From positions 54,573-118,572 of the forward strand of contig NZ_RAQK01000003.1 in the NCBI RefSeq assembly GCF_003610455.1: a stretch of 64,000 bases of DNA, given 5' to 3'. This stretch comes from Sulfitobacter guttiformis (GTDB lineage Bacteria > Pseudomonadota > Alphaproteobacteria > Rhodobacterales > Rhodobacteraceae). This document shows positions 56,897-64,000 of this stretch, in pieces; the first letter of the stretch is position 1; the number at the start of each line of letters is the position of its first letter. Under the pieces are notes generated by a model that worked only from the letters and a program-made list of their open reading frames with translations, made no database searches and had not been told where the DNA came from. The position numbers and the translations under genes are program-made.

Positions 56897-58518
56897 TGAC
56901 GCCCCTTACGCGCGCCCATACCGCACTTGCCCTGCTGGCGATTGATCCGTCTCTTGGCGGTCTCGTCCTGCGGGCGCGTAGCGGGGCGGTGCGCGATGCG
57001 GTAACGAACATATTGCCTGACCATACCCGCCTGCACCCAGCCCTGAGTGCGGATGCGCTGGATGGCGGAATTGATGTGTCAGCGACACTGAATTCAGGAA
57101 CTTTGACCCTAACAAAGGGCCTTTTGGTACGTCAGGGCGTTTTTGTATTGGCTATGGCCGAGCGGACAGAACCTTATATCGCCGCGCGTCTTGCTGCGAC
57201 ACTTGATGCACAAAATGGGCAGTACCTGATTGCGCTGGATGAGGGGATTGACGAAGAACAGCTACCCCCTGCCCTCTCGGATCGCCTCGCCTTTCATGTA
57301 GATCTGGGACATTGCGCAATTAGTGAAATCATCGGGACGCCTGTCTGGCCTCATGCCCGGAGACAGGTTGCGGTTAAAACGCCCCCCGACACCGTTGAGA
57401 CGCTTGTCCTATTGGCCGTCCGCCTGGGTATCACAAGCCTCCGCGCTGTTGGGTTTGCCCTACGCACCACAAAGGCGCATGCGTCTCTACATGGTCGAAC
57501 AGAGACTGAAGAAGAAGATATCGCCGCCGCAGTAGCCTTGGTCTTTGCCCATCGTGCCACGCAACTCCCTGCAGAGGACGACCCTCAGGAAATACCTGAT
57601 GATACCCCACCAAACGATGACCCCAATACCCAGCCAGAGCCGCAAACCAGCCTGCCGCAAGATATACTTCTAGACGCTGTGCTTGCGTCCCTTCCACCTG
57701 ATCTGCTCGCAAAGCTGAACACTGGTGGCACTACCCGAGGTGCCACAGGAAGCGGTGCGGGGAAAAAGAAAATAGGCAACCGCCGTGGTCGGCCCCTGCC
57801 CGCGCGCGACGGTGGGGCGGCACAGGGCCGTGTTGATTTGATCGCGACCCTGCGTGCTGCTATTCCATGGCAAACCTTGCGCAGGCAGAACACTCCTGAC
57901 CGCGCCGGCCCGATCATCCGCCCCAGCGATTTGCGGCGCAAACGGTATGTTGAGCACTCTGATCGGCTCCTCATTTTTTCGGTTGATGCCTCTGGATCGG
58001 CTGCGATGGCCCGTCTTGGTGAAGCAAAGGGCGCAATAGAGCTTTTACTTGCCGAAGCTTATGCACGCCGCGACCACGTTGCGCTGATCGCGTTTCGCGG
58101 AGCCGGCGCGGATGTACTGCTTGATCCCACACGCTCGCTCGTACAAACAAAACGCAAGCTTGCTGCGCTTCCCGGCGGTGGTGCGACGCCGCTGGCTGCC
58201 GGTCTGATGGCCGCACAAAACATGGCAATGCAGGCGCGGCGCAAGGGCCTTAGCCCGACCGTCATCACCCTGACAGACGGGCGCGCCAACATGGCGCTTG
58301 ATGGCACCCCAAATCGCGCGCAAGCAACCAGTGATGCCCGTACCGCTGCCCAGGCGCTACGGGCTGCGGGTGTCGATTGTATTGTCATCGACACTGGACG
58401 CAGGCCCGAGCAAAGCCTCGCCGCACTTGCGGGAATTCTGGGTGGGCCTTACATCGCCCTGCCCCGCGCTGACGCGCGTAGTCTGTCCGATGCGGTGACC
58501 CGCCAACTGGAGGATTAG
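56896..58518 (+). CDS. bchD: Magnesium chelatase subunit D
   Basis: 540 residues. A degenerate AAA+ domain in the first 230 residues, an acidic proline-rich linker (EDDPQEIPDDTPPNDDPNTQ), and a C-terminal integrin-I-type domain with the metal site FSVDASGSAAMARLGEAKGA (DxSxS). It couples BchI to BchH. One-base overlap with bchI (TGATG), 2 bases before bchO. Confidence 0.96.
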   Translation: MTPLTRAHTALALLAIDPSLGGLVLRARSGAVRDAVTNILPDHTRLHPALSADALDGGIDVSATLNSGTLTLTKGLLVRQGVFVLAMAERTEPYIAARLAATLDAQNGQYLIALDEGIDEEQLPPALSDRLAFHVDLGHCAISEIIGTPVWPHARRQVAVKTPPDTVETLVLLAVRLGITSLRAVGFALRTTKAHASLHGRTETEEEDIAAAVALVFAHRATQLPAEDDPQEIPDDTPPNDDPNTQPEPQTSLPQDILLDAVLASLPPDLLAKLNTGGTTRGATGSGAGKKKIGNRRGRPLPARDGGAAQGRVDLIATLRAAIPWQTLRRQNTPDRAGPIIRPSDLRRKRYVEHSDRLLIFSVDASGSAAMARLGEAKGAIELLLAEAYARRDHVALIAFRGAGADVLLDPTRSLVQTKRKLAALPGGGATPLAAGLMAAQNMAMQARRKGLSPTVITLTDGRANMALDGTPNRAQATSDARTAAQALRAAGVDCIVIDTGRRPEQSLAALAGILGGPYIALPRADARSLSDAVTRQLED

Positions 58519-58520
58519 CA

Positions 58521-59390
58521 ATGGATTGGGAGCGTCACAAAAAAGACTGGCCGCATGCCGGTACATCCCGTTTCATACTTTCTAAGCCACATAAATGGCA
58601 CGTTCAGGAAGTCGGCGCAGGCCCCATGCTGTTGTTGCTGCATGGCGCAGGCGGCGCCACCCAAAGCTTTCGCCACTTGATCCCCTTGCTTAGCAAAGCC
58701 TACCGTGTGGTCGCGGTGGATCTCCCAGGTCAAGGATTCACCCGACTGGGCGCTCAAGCGCGCTGTGGCCTCGAGTATATGGCCGAAGATATCGCAAAGC
58801 TATGCATGTCCCAAGGCTGGCAACCACAAGCCATTATAGGTCACTCTGCGGGCGCAGCAGTTGCCTTTGACCTCGCGCCACGCCTGCCCGCCCCTACCCC
58901 ACGGATCATTGGTATCAACGCTGCGCTCTCGCACTTCAAAGGTGTGGCAGGCCTGATGTTTCCTCTCATGGCAAAGGCTCTAGCGGTTATGCCCGGAGTA
59001 GCGGCCATCTTCACTGCTTCCAACAGCAACCCACGATCTATCCAGCGCTTGATTGACGGCACAGGTTCGACGCTGCCACCCGAAGATCTTCGATATTACG
59101 GCGCCTTGGTGAGTGACCGCGACCATGTGAATGCGACACTACAGATGATGGCACAATGGGATCTTCGGCCGTTGCTGAAGCGTTTACCTCAGAGCGGGCT
59201 AAAGGGGCTTCTGATAGCCGGCGCAGCCGATCGTGCTGTACCTGCAGAAACATCAAGAAACCTATCGGAGAAAATTGCAGGTCTCGAATATGCTGAGCTT
59301 CTTGGTCTTGGCCATCTTGCCCATGAAGAAGCGCCTGAGGAGGTCGCGGCATTGATTTTGGGGTATCTTGCAAAAAATGCGCCCGACTAA
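58521..59390 (+). CDS. bchO: BchO, alpha/beta hydrolase of the magnesium chelatase operon
   Basis: 289 residues. LLLLHGAGGATQSF oxyanion segment, nucleophile IGHSAGAAVAFDLAPR, and histidine in LGLGHLAHEEAPEEV. BchO follows bchID in purple bacteria and is needed for normal bacteriochlorophyll synthesis, exact reaction unclear. Its stop codon lies within the loop of a terminator hairpin. Confidence 0.94.
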   Translation: MDWERHKKDWPHAGTSRFILSKPHKWHVQEVGAGPMLLLLHGAGGATQSFRHLIPLLSKAYRVVAVDLPGQGFTRLGAQARCGLEYMAEDIAKLCMSQGWQPQAIIGHSAGAAVAFDLAPRLPAPTPRIIGINAALSHFKGVAGLMFPLMAKALAVMPGVAAIFTASNSNPRSIQRLIDGTGSTLPPEDLRYYGALVSDRDHVNATLQMMAQWDLRPLLKRLPQSGLKGLLIAGAADRAVPAETSRNLSEKIAGLEYAELLGLGHLAHEEAPEEVAALILGYLAKNAPD

Positions 59391-59400
59391 GGCGCATTTT
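59374..59400 (+). terminator. Rho-independent terminator of crtA-bchIDO
   Basis: AAAATGCGCC (59374-59383), loop of 7 bases holding the bchO stop codon, GGCGCATTTT (59391-59400). Symmetric A and T runs make it bidirectional, so it also separates bchO from convergent parB. Confidence 0.85.
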
Positions 59401-59427
59401 CCATACTTTTCAATATTTTAGACGATT

Positions 59428-59443
59428 ATTGCCCTCGGGCAAT
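59428..59443. repeat. Palindrome ATTGCCC-TC-GGGCAAT, candidate parS
   Basis: 16-base palindrome with 7-base arms, 2 bases beyond the parB stop. An identical-armed copy with a different 2-base centre lies at 62194-62209. Pairs of such palindromes flanking parBA are what a ParB-binding centromere looks like; binding is inferred. Confidence 0.6.
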
Positions 59444-59445
59444 TC

Positions 59446-60444
59446 TCATTTGGAAAATCTGGCCTTTAGAAAGGCATCAAGTGCGCCGCGCAGACTTGCC
59501 TCCGACATACTGTCCTCGAATTCGATCAGAAATTTACGGCCCTTTTTGCGGGTAACGATCCCCTTCTCACCGGCAGAACGACGAAATGTCACCTCATCAG
59601 TTTTGCGGGCTGGTTTTGCCTTTGGTTCCTCGGCGGCACGACGCAACTGCTTGACCACATCCATGGGGTCCACAAACGGGCCACGCCCATTTCGCGCTGA
59701 CTGCTGCTGCGCCTCAATACGGGCCGCTTGAGCCAATACCGGATCCGCTGTCGCGGGCCGCGCAAGAAGTGGCTTGAGATCGCGGGCATGCCGCTCCTTC
59801 AGATCGCGGATTGACGGGAAGGCGCCGACAATTTGCGCGGGCAATGATGCCAACGCGAGATAGCGCGAAAGCCACGGCTGACTCACCTCCAGTCGTTCCG
59901 CCATCGCCTTTTGCTTGCCGCCGTAATACCTCGCGATCGCATCGGCGTAATCTATTGCGCGCTCATAATCGCTGATGTCCTCACGCTCACGGTTTTCAAT
60001 GTCGGCAAGGCGAAACGCCTCTTCGTCGGACATCTCACGCGGCTCTACGAGGTATTTGAACTGGGTGTAGTTATTTGCACGCAGCCAGCTGACGGCAAAA
60101 TGGCGTCGCGCACCACAAATTACTTCGTACTTGAAATTAGGATCATCAATCGGTCGCACCACGGCGGCAAATTCCTGACGTCCCTGCGCACGAATGCCGT
60201 CGATAAGATCGCGGCAGTTCTCTTCGTTCAGCAGCGCGTAGTCGCGATTGTGACGCTCCCACATGCGGCACTCGGACGGATCCACCCAGCGCAGGGTTTT
60301 CTCCTCCAGCTCACCTGACATCCGGTCATTGATGGTGGTGGAACGTTTGAGAAAACGTGCAGACTCACGTCCGCTTGTGGGACGTGCCGGGCCGTCCAGA
60401 TCGCTCAACACATCGTCAAAGATCGCATCATGTTTCTTGCTCAT
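59446..60444 (-). CDS. parB: Plasmid partition protein ParB
   Basis: 332 residues. The ParB/Sulfiredoxin NTP-binding fold shows in LIDGIRAQGRQEFAAVVRPI and YEVICGARRHFAVSWLRANN (GxRR box), then the helix-turn-helix segment KQKAMAERLEVSQPWLSRYL. The C-terminal part is basic. It binds parS and works with ParA to segregate the plasmid. Start overlaps the parA stop by 4 bases. Confidence 0.92.
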   Translation of the reverse strand: MSKKHDAIFDDVLSDLDGPARPTSGRESARFLKRSTTINDRMSGELEEKTLRWVDPSECRMWERHNRDYALLNEENCRDLIDGIRAQGRQEFAAVVRPIDDPNFKYEVICGARRHFAVSWLRANNYTQFKYLVEPREMSDEEAFRLADIENREREDISDYERAIDYADAIARYYGGKQKAMAERLEVSQPWLSRYLALASLPAQIVGAFPSIRDLKERHARDLKPLLARPATADPVLAQAARIEAQQQSARNGRGPFVDPMDVVKQLRRAAEEPKAKPARKTDEVTFRRSAGEKGIVTRKKGRKFLIEFEDSMSEASLRGALDAFLKARFSK

Positions 60445-61643
60445 AGCAGCCCCTCCTTGCGCAGGCTTTTGTGATGGCTAGGCCATGTTTTGCGGATGAG
60501 CAGCTCAATCTCGCTGTTTACCGCATCCAAATACGCACGACAGCGTTTGTGTGTCTCGGTCCGTGTCGAAGGGCCCGTCAGCTCATAAACCGTCGCCAGA
60601 TTGGCGGCAGCATTGTCGATTTCTGCGCTATCTTTCAGCACAGCATTCAGCATGTCATGCGGGAATACTGCATCCATCATCCGTTTGATTGCGGTATGTG
60701 CCGACTTGCTGTCATTCATCTTTGTTGCAAGAATTTTAATAAAAGCATAATCACGCGCACCGCCTGCACGTGCCAGCTCGTTCAGTGTTGCGCCCATCAT
60801 TTTGAGAAAGTGCGCCGTTGAGCCAAAATCGATATTATTCGGAGGCGCGGGGATCACAATAGCATTGGCCGCGCGCAACACTGATAGGGAAAGCATCCCG
60901 AGGGCAGGGGGCGGATCAAGGAGTATAACATCAAATTCATCTTTGATGCTTTCGATTCCCTCCCGCAACTTATCAAGAACAAACGACGAATCCCGGGCCA
61001 TGCGGGCCGCAAACTCATATTCGGCATCGTAAAGGCCAAGATTGGCGGGGATCAATGCAATACCCGGCCAGTACGTACCCCGCAACGCGTAATGAAGGGT
61101 CTTTGGTCCACCATGCCGAAAGAAGGGATAAAGTGTCTCCTCCTCCTCATCTACGTCGATATCGGGGTTGAGACCGAAGACGCTGGTCGTACTGGCCTGA
61201 CTGTCGCAATCGATTACGCAGACACGATACCCTTTGAGAGCCAGATACTGTGCGAGATGGCACACCATAGTAGATTTACCGACACCGCCTTTGAAGTTCT
61301 GAATGGCCAGAACCATCGCCGGATCACTGGTTGCGCGGTGGGGCAGGGTGCCAAATACGCGCCGCATCTCATTGACCTGAGCCAGACTGTATCCGGTACG
61401 GCGCCCTGTTTCATCGTCCTTCTGCGGTTCGGGCAAGCGTCCATCGCCTTCCGCATCGCGAATTAGTTTGTCACTGCGCCCGACCATTTCTGCGGCTTTG
61501 CGTACATTAAATCGAAGATCTAGTGTTTTACTTGTTCCGGGTGCGAACAGTCTGTCACGTAGACGGCTGATAACAGTGGACGCGCGGGTTGAAAGTTGAT
61601 CAAGCTCCGCAAGTGTAACGGGGGGAAGTACAGGCTGCTCCAT
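60441..61643 (-). CDS. parA: Plasmid partition ATPase ParA
   Basis: 400 residues, type Ia. An N-terminal helix-turn-helix segment (FNVRKAAEMVGRSDKLIRDA) is followed by the deviant Walker A IQNFKGGVGKSTMVCHLAQY near residue 117, then VIDCDSQASTTSVFG and VILLDPPPALGMLSLSV. The N-terminal DNA-binding part suggests it represses its own promoter. AGGAT precedes the ATG. Transcribed away from rep, with the origin between. Confidence 0.93.
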   Translation of the reverse strand: MEQPVLPPVTLAELDQLSTRASTVISRLRDRLFAPGTSKTLDLRFNVRKAAEMVGRSDKLIRDAEGDGRLPEPQKDDETGRRTGYSLAQVNEMRRVFGTLPHRATSDPAMVLAIQNFKGGVGKSTMVCHLAQYLALKGYRVCVIDCDSQASTTSVFGLNPDIDVDEEEETLYPFFRHGGPKTLHYALRGTYWPGIALIPANLGLYDAEYEFAARMARDSSFVLDKLREGIESIKDEFDVILLDPPPALGMLSLSVLRAANAIVIPAPPNNIDFGSTAHFLKMMGATLNELARAGGARDYAFIKILATKMNDSKSAHTAIKRMMDAVFPHDMLNAVLKDSAEIDNAAANLATVYELTGPSTRTETHKRCRAYLDAVNSEIELLIRKTWPSHHKSLRKEGLL

Positions 61644-61657
61644 GAGATCCTCATGTT

Positions 61658-61676
61658 ATGATTATCTCCGAATCAT
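61658..61676. promoter_or_regulatory. Inverted repeat upstream of parA
   Basis: ATGATT-N7-AATCAT, 15 bases upstream of the parA ATG. A suitable place for an operator bound by the ParA helix-turn-helix domain (autoregulation); inferred. Confidence 0.35.
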
Positions 61677-61906
61677 GAACTGCGCAGCACTAATGCTCAA
61701 GTATGAATATATCCGGCTAGACCATAAATAGTGGGAAATCGAAGCTAAATTTCAGATTTACGGGAATTTGTACTTTTGAGGTGAGATAATCACCCAGATA
61801 AAGCGCTGATAGTGCCCTAACCACCCCAAATGTAAGATTAGTGTTTTTATGGGTCTGTCAGACATATTGGTTAGTAAAAATCATATATGAAAAACCCTTT
61901 TATGTT

Positions 61907-62180
61907 CTTCCTTCGGAATCTTCTATGTTCTTACACGCGAGCGCTTTGTTTTTAAGGTGATTTAAGGGTCTACACTTACGTTTCGGGACTGTTTGGCCTA
62001 CATAAGGGGATGTCTATTCCTACATATAGGGGCGGCTATGCTTACGCTTCGGGAGGGCCCCTATTCTTACTTTCGGGGTGCTTGGCTACAGGTGGTAGGC
62101 AGAGGGTAAAAAGACAGTAGAATACAGAGGGATGCGAATCGGCGTGCGTTATTATCCATTTTCTATCCTTACTTTTAGGG
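61907..62180 (+). other. Origin of replication with 22-bp iterons
   Basis: Between divergent parA and rep. Four direct repeats start at 61975, 61997, 62019 and 62041, exactly 22 bases apart, each C(C/T)TAC followed by GGG about 5-6 bases on. Further copies follow at 62066 (CTTACTTTCGGGG) and 62168 (CTTACTTTTAGGG), and degenerate ones at 61907 and 61930. A DnaA-box-like TTATCCATT is at 62152-62160. The upstream part (61700-61960) is A+T-rich. Iterons next to a Rep_3-type initiator mark a theta-replicating plasmid origin. Confidence 0.8.
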
Positions 62181-62193
62181 TGGTTACTGCGTG

Positions 62194-62209
62194 ATTGCCC
62201 ATGGGCAAT
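62194..62209. repeat. Palindrome ATTGCCC-AT-GGGCAAT, candidate parS
   Basis: 16-base palindrome with the same arms as 59428-59443, just upstream of rep (or at its start, if rep begins at the ATG in its centre). May be a second ParB site or a Rep operator. Confidence 0.6.
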
Positions 62210-62269
62210 TTCTTTGATACCTTACGCGTAGGCAGATACAAAAGTAAGAATAAACGTGTAAGCGAGCAG

Positions 62270-63304
62270 ATGGCACCCAAACCTTACCGCACGATAACGG
62301 CGCGCCCGAATGCAGAAAGCCTGGTCAAGCCGGGCGAGTTGGTGGACCTTGTCGAGGTCACGCCACTGACCCTTGCTGATCGTAGGATCTATAACCAGCT
62401 TCTTGAGAATGCGTGGGATGCAATCGACAAGCCGGTCACCCACGTCATTGCAAAGGCCGATCTCCGCGGATCGCATAATTCCAATGACCGCGTTGGAGAA
62501 TCGATCGAGCGGCTAATGGCCTCCATCGTGAAGGTGAAGGTCAAACGGGACGGCGAGGATGCGATCGAGCGGGTGCAACTGTTGGGCGGTAACATCGAGA
62601 CGACGCGGCGGGACGGTCTGTTCGAATACGAAATCCCTACACGACTGCGGCGAATCATTAAGGACAGTACTGTATTCGCACGCCTTCAACGCGAGGTGAT
62701 GTTTGCGTTGAGCTCCAAGTACGCACTGACGCTTTATGAGATGATTCAAAAACGTGGCAATCTACGATGGAAATCGTCCGAGAAATTTAGCGTCGATGAT
62801 CTGCGCGGTATTCTTGGCGTCCCCAAGGGAAAGCTGACCTCATGGTCCAACCTCAAGTTGCGGGCGATCGATCCTGCGGTGGTCGAGGTCTGTGCGCTGA
62901 GCGATTACATCGTTGAGGTGGAGCCGATCAAGACGGGCAGGCGGGTCACTCACGTCGAGCTGAAATGGTGGCGCAAGGATGCCAAGTCAGAGGCGGAAGC
63001 AGAGCGGGAGTTGAGCTTTTCCAAGGTTGGCCGCAAGGAGCGGGCCCAAGAACGTGCTCAAACCGCCAACGAACCTCCCCCCCGCGCTTATGCAGCACGC
63101 CCGCGCCCAGTCTGGCTCGAGGCCCGTGGCGAAGCGCTGCGCGCCGATACATACGAGACGGCGCGCCTGCGCTATCCGGGTTTTGATATCTATCACGTTG
63201 AAGGGGAATGGCGTGACTGGGCGAAGGGAAAAGAGGTGCCACGCGATGCCGACCGTGCTTTCCTCGCGTTTTTCAAAACCTTTGCAGAGGCCAACCCGAT
63301 TTAA
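62270..63304 (+). CDS. Plasmid replication initiator (Rep_3-like winged-helix protein)
   Basis: 344 residues from the ATG at 62270. The frame is open from a TTG at 62195, with an ATG at 62201, but that part overlaps a palindrome and iteron-like sequences, so I prefer the later start. LVEVTPLTLADRRIYNQLLE, ALSSKYALTLYEMIQKRGNL, FSVDDLRGILGVPKGKLTSW are winged-helix segments of the RepA/RepB Rep_3 superfamily (two winged-helix domains). The C-terminal 100 residues are basic and proline-rich. It would bind the iterons upstream. Which Roseobacter compatibility group it belongs to cannot be told here. Confidence 0.85.
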   Translation: MAPKPYRTITARPNAESLVKPGELVDLVEVTPLTLADRRIYNQLLENAWDAIDKPVTHVIAKADLRGSHNSNDRVGESIERLMASIVKVKVKRDGEDAIERVQLLGGNIETTRRDGLFEYEIPTRLRRIIKDSTVFARLQREVMFALSSKYALTLYEMIQKRGNLRWKSSEKFSVDDLRGILGVPKGKLTSWSNLKLRAIDPAVVEVCALSDYIVEVEPIKTGRRVTHVELKWWRKDAKSEAEAERELSFSKVGRKERAQERAQTANEPPPRAYAARPRPVWLEARGEALRADTYETARLRYPGFDIYHVEGEWRDWAKGKEVPRDADRAFLAFFKTFAEANPI

Positions 63305-63307
63305 AAA

Positions 63308-63331
63308 GGGGGGGGGAAACACCCCCCCCCC
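63308..63331. terminator. G9/C10 hairpin between convergent rep and hemE
   Basis: A run of 9 G (63308-63316), loop AAACA, and 10 C (63322-63331), preceded by TTTAAAAA and followed by AATATATT. An unusual homopolymer stem that probably ends transcription of both convergent genes. Confidence 0.6.
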
Positions 63332-63357
63332 AATATATTGGCTTCTGAACTGGTAAT

Positions 63358-64000
63358 TTAGCCGTTGCGCACGGTATCGATCATCAGTTGAACATTCTCG
63401 GGATCTGCATCTGGAGTGATGCCGTGACCGAGGTTGAAAATATGTGGTCCTTTGGCAAAAGCCTGAACCGTGCGCCGTGTTTCCGACACCAGCGCGTCAC
63501 CACCAGATACCATATGCGATGATTTCAGGTTGCCTTGCACGCAGCCGCCAGGTTGTAGATGCTGGGCGGCCCATTCTGCGGTCACGCCATCGTCAACGGC
63601 GATGCAATCGGCCCCTGTCGCGGCATGGGCGCCTTTGTACTTTTCGCCTGCGCCGCGGGGGAAGGCGATGATTGGCACATGAGGATGCTTATCCTTGAGG
63701 GCCGAAGTGATTCGCGCCATTGGCTTGATCGAATAGTCCATGAAATCATCGCCCTGAAGCGAACCTGCCCAGCTGTCGAAAATTTTGACGACCTCTGCAC
63801 CGGCCTCGATCTGCTTTGACATGTAGTGGATCGTCGCATCCGTTATCCGGTCCATCAGAGCGTCAAAGACAGCGCGGTTTTCTGCCTTGAGTTTGTGGGC
63901 AGGCGCCTGATCCGGCGTGCCCTGACCAGCGATCATATAGGTTGCAACCGTCCAAGGTGCACCCGCGAAGCCGATGAGGGTTGTTTCGGCGGGCAGTTCC
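63358..64000 (-). CDS. hemE: Uroporphyrinogen decarboxylase, C-terminal part (cut by window edge)
   Basis: About 213 C-terminal residues; the start lies beyond the right edge. [36 protein letters not shown] and [40 protein letters not shown] are HemE signatures. It decarboxylates uroporphyrinogen III to coproporphyrinogen III, feeding haem and bacteriochlorophyll. hemE is a usual member of Rhodobacterales photosynthesis clusters, so the cluster likely continues to the right. Confidence 0.95.
   Translation of the reverse strand, partial: ELPAETTLIGFAGAPWTVATYMIAGQGTPDQAPAHKLKAENRAVFDALMDRITDATIHYMSKQIEAGAEVVKIFDSWAGSLQGDDFMDYSIKPMARITSALKDKHPHVPIIAFPRGAGEKYKGAHAATGADCIAVDDGVTAEWAAQHLQPGGCVQGNLKSSHMVSGGDALVSETRRTVQAFAKGPHIFNLGHGITPDADPENVQLMIDTVRNG

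Noticed and set aside
1..64000. CRISPR arrays, tRNA or rRNA genes
   Set aside because: No regularly spaced identical repeats with spacers, and no stretch resembling rRNA or a tRNA cloverleaf was noticed.

Overview
The window reads as part of an extrachromosomal replicon (plasmid or chromid) of an aerobic anoxygenic phototroph of the Roseobacter group / Rhodobacteraceae. The grounds are a puf operon ending in pufX, a spheroidene/spheroidenone carotenoid set (crtA, B, C, D, E, F, I), marine-style polysaccharide sulfotransferases, and a complete plasmid partition and replication module (parB, parA, iterons, Rep_3-type initiator) lying inside the photosynthesis cluster. Photosynthesis plasmids are known in this group (Roseobacter litoralis, Sulfitobacter guttiformis); the species here cannot be named from sequence alone. 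No rRNA, tRNA or CRISPR array was seen.

Layout. 1-2.0 kb: acyl-CoA metabolism (start of a 3-hydroxyacyl-CoA dehydrogenase and an acyl-CoA synthetase). 2.6-4.1 kb: two sulfotransferase genes, one broken by an in-frame stop. 4.4-14.0 kb: a CDP-3,6-dideoxyhexose operon (rfbH, rfbF, rfbG, a reductase) running into two large glycosyltransferase genes. 13.9-15.0 kb: a DUF2793/C1q-like protein. 15.4-18.3 kb: an IS1595-type element with 25-bp inverted ends and four passenger genes, abutting the remnant of another gene. 18.7-31.3 kb: nucleotide-sugar genes for GDP-mannose, dTDP-L-rhamnose, UDP-galactose and UDP-glucuronate, a hydrolase-sulfotransferase-sulfotransferase fusion and a GT61-like glycosyltransferase. 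31.5-59.4 kb: photosynthesis genes: aerR/ppaA, cycA, bchG-pucC-like-bchP-idi, dxs, the bchCX-orf76-bchYZ-pufQBALMX block, crtFE, crtDC, tspO, crtBI, and crtA-bchIDO. 59.4-63.3 kb: parB-parA, origin, rep. 63.4 kb to the end: hemE, cut by the window edge, which probably continues the photosynthesis cluster.

How it works together. The left half makes activated sugars and the enzymes that assemble and sulfate a surface polysaccharide, perhaps for attachment. The right half makes bacteriochlorophyll a, spheroidenone, LH1 and the reaction centre. Seven TGT-N12-ACA palindromes, the binding motif of the light/redox repressor PpsR/CrtJ, sit in the promoter regions of bchG/cycA, bchC, crtE/crtD and crtI/crtA. 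The antirepressor gene aerR/ppaA is present, but ppsR is not in the window. Two identical-armed palindromes (ATTGCCC-NN-GGGCAAT) bracket the parBA-origin block and are good candidates for the centromere.
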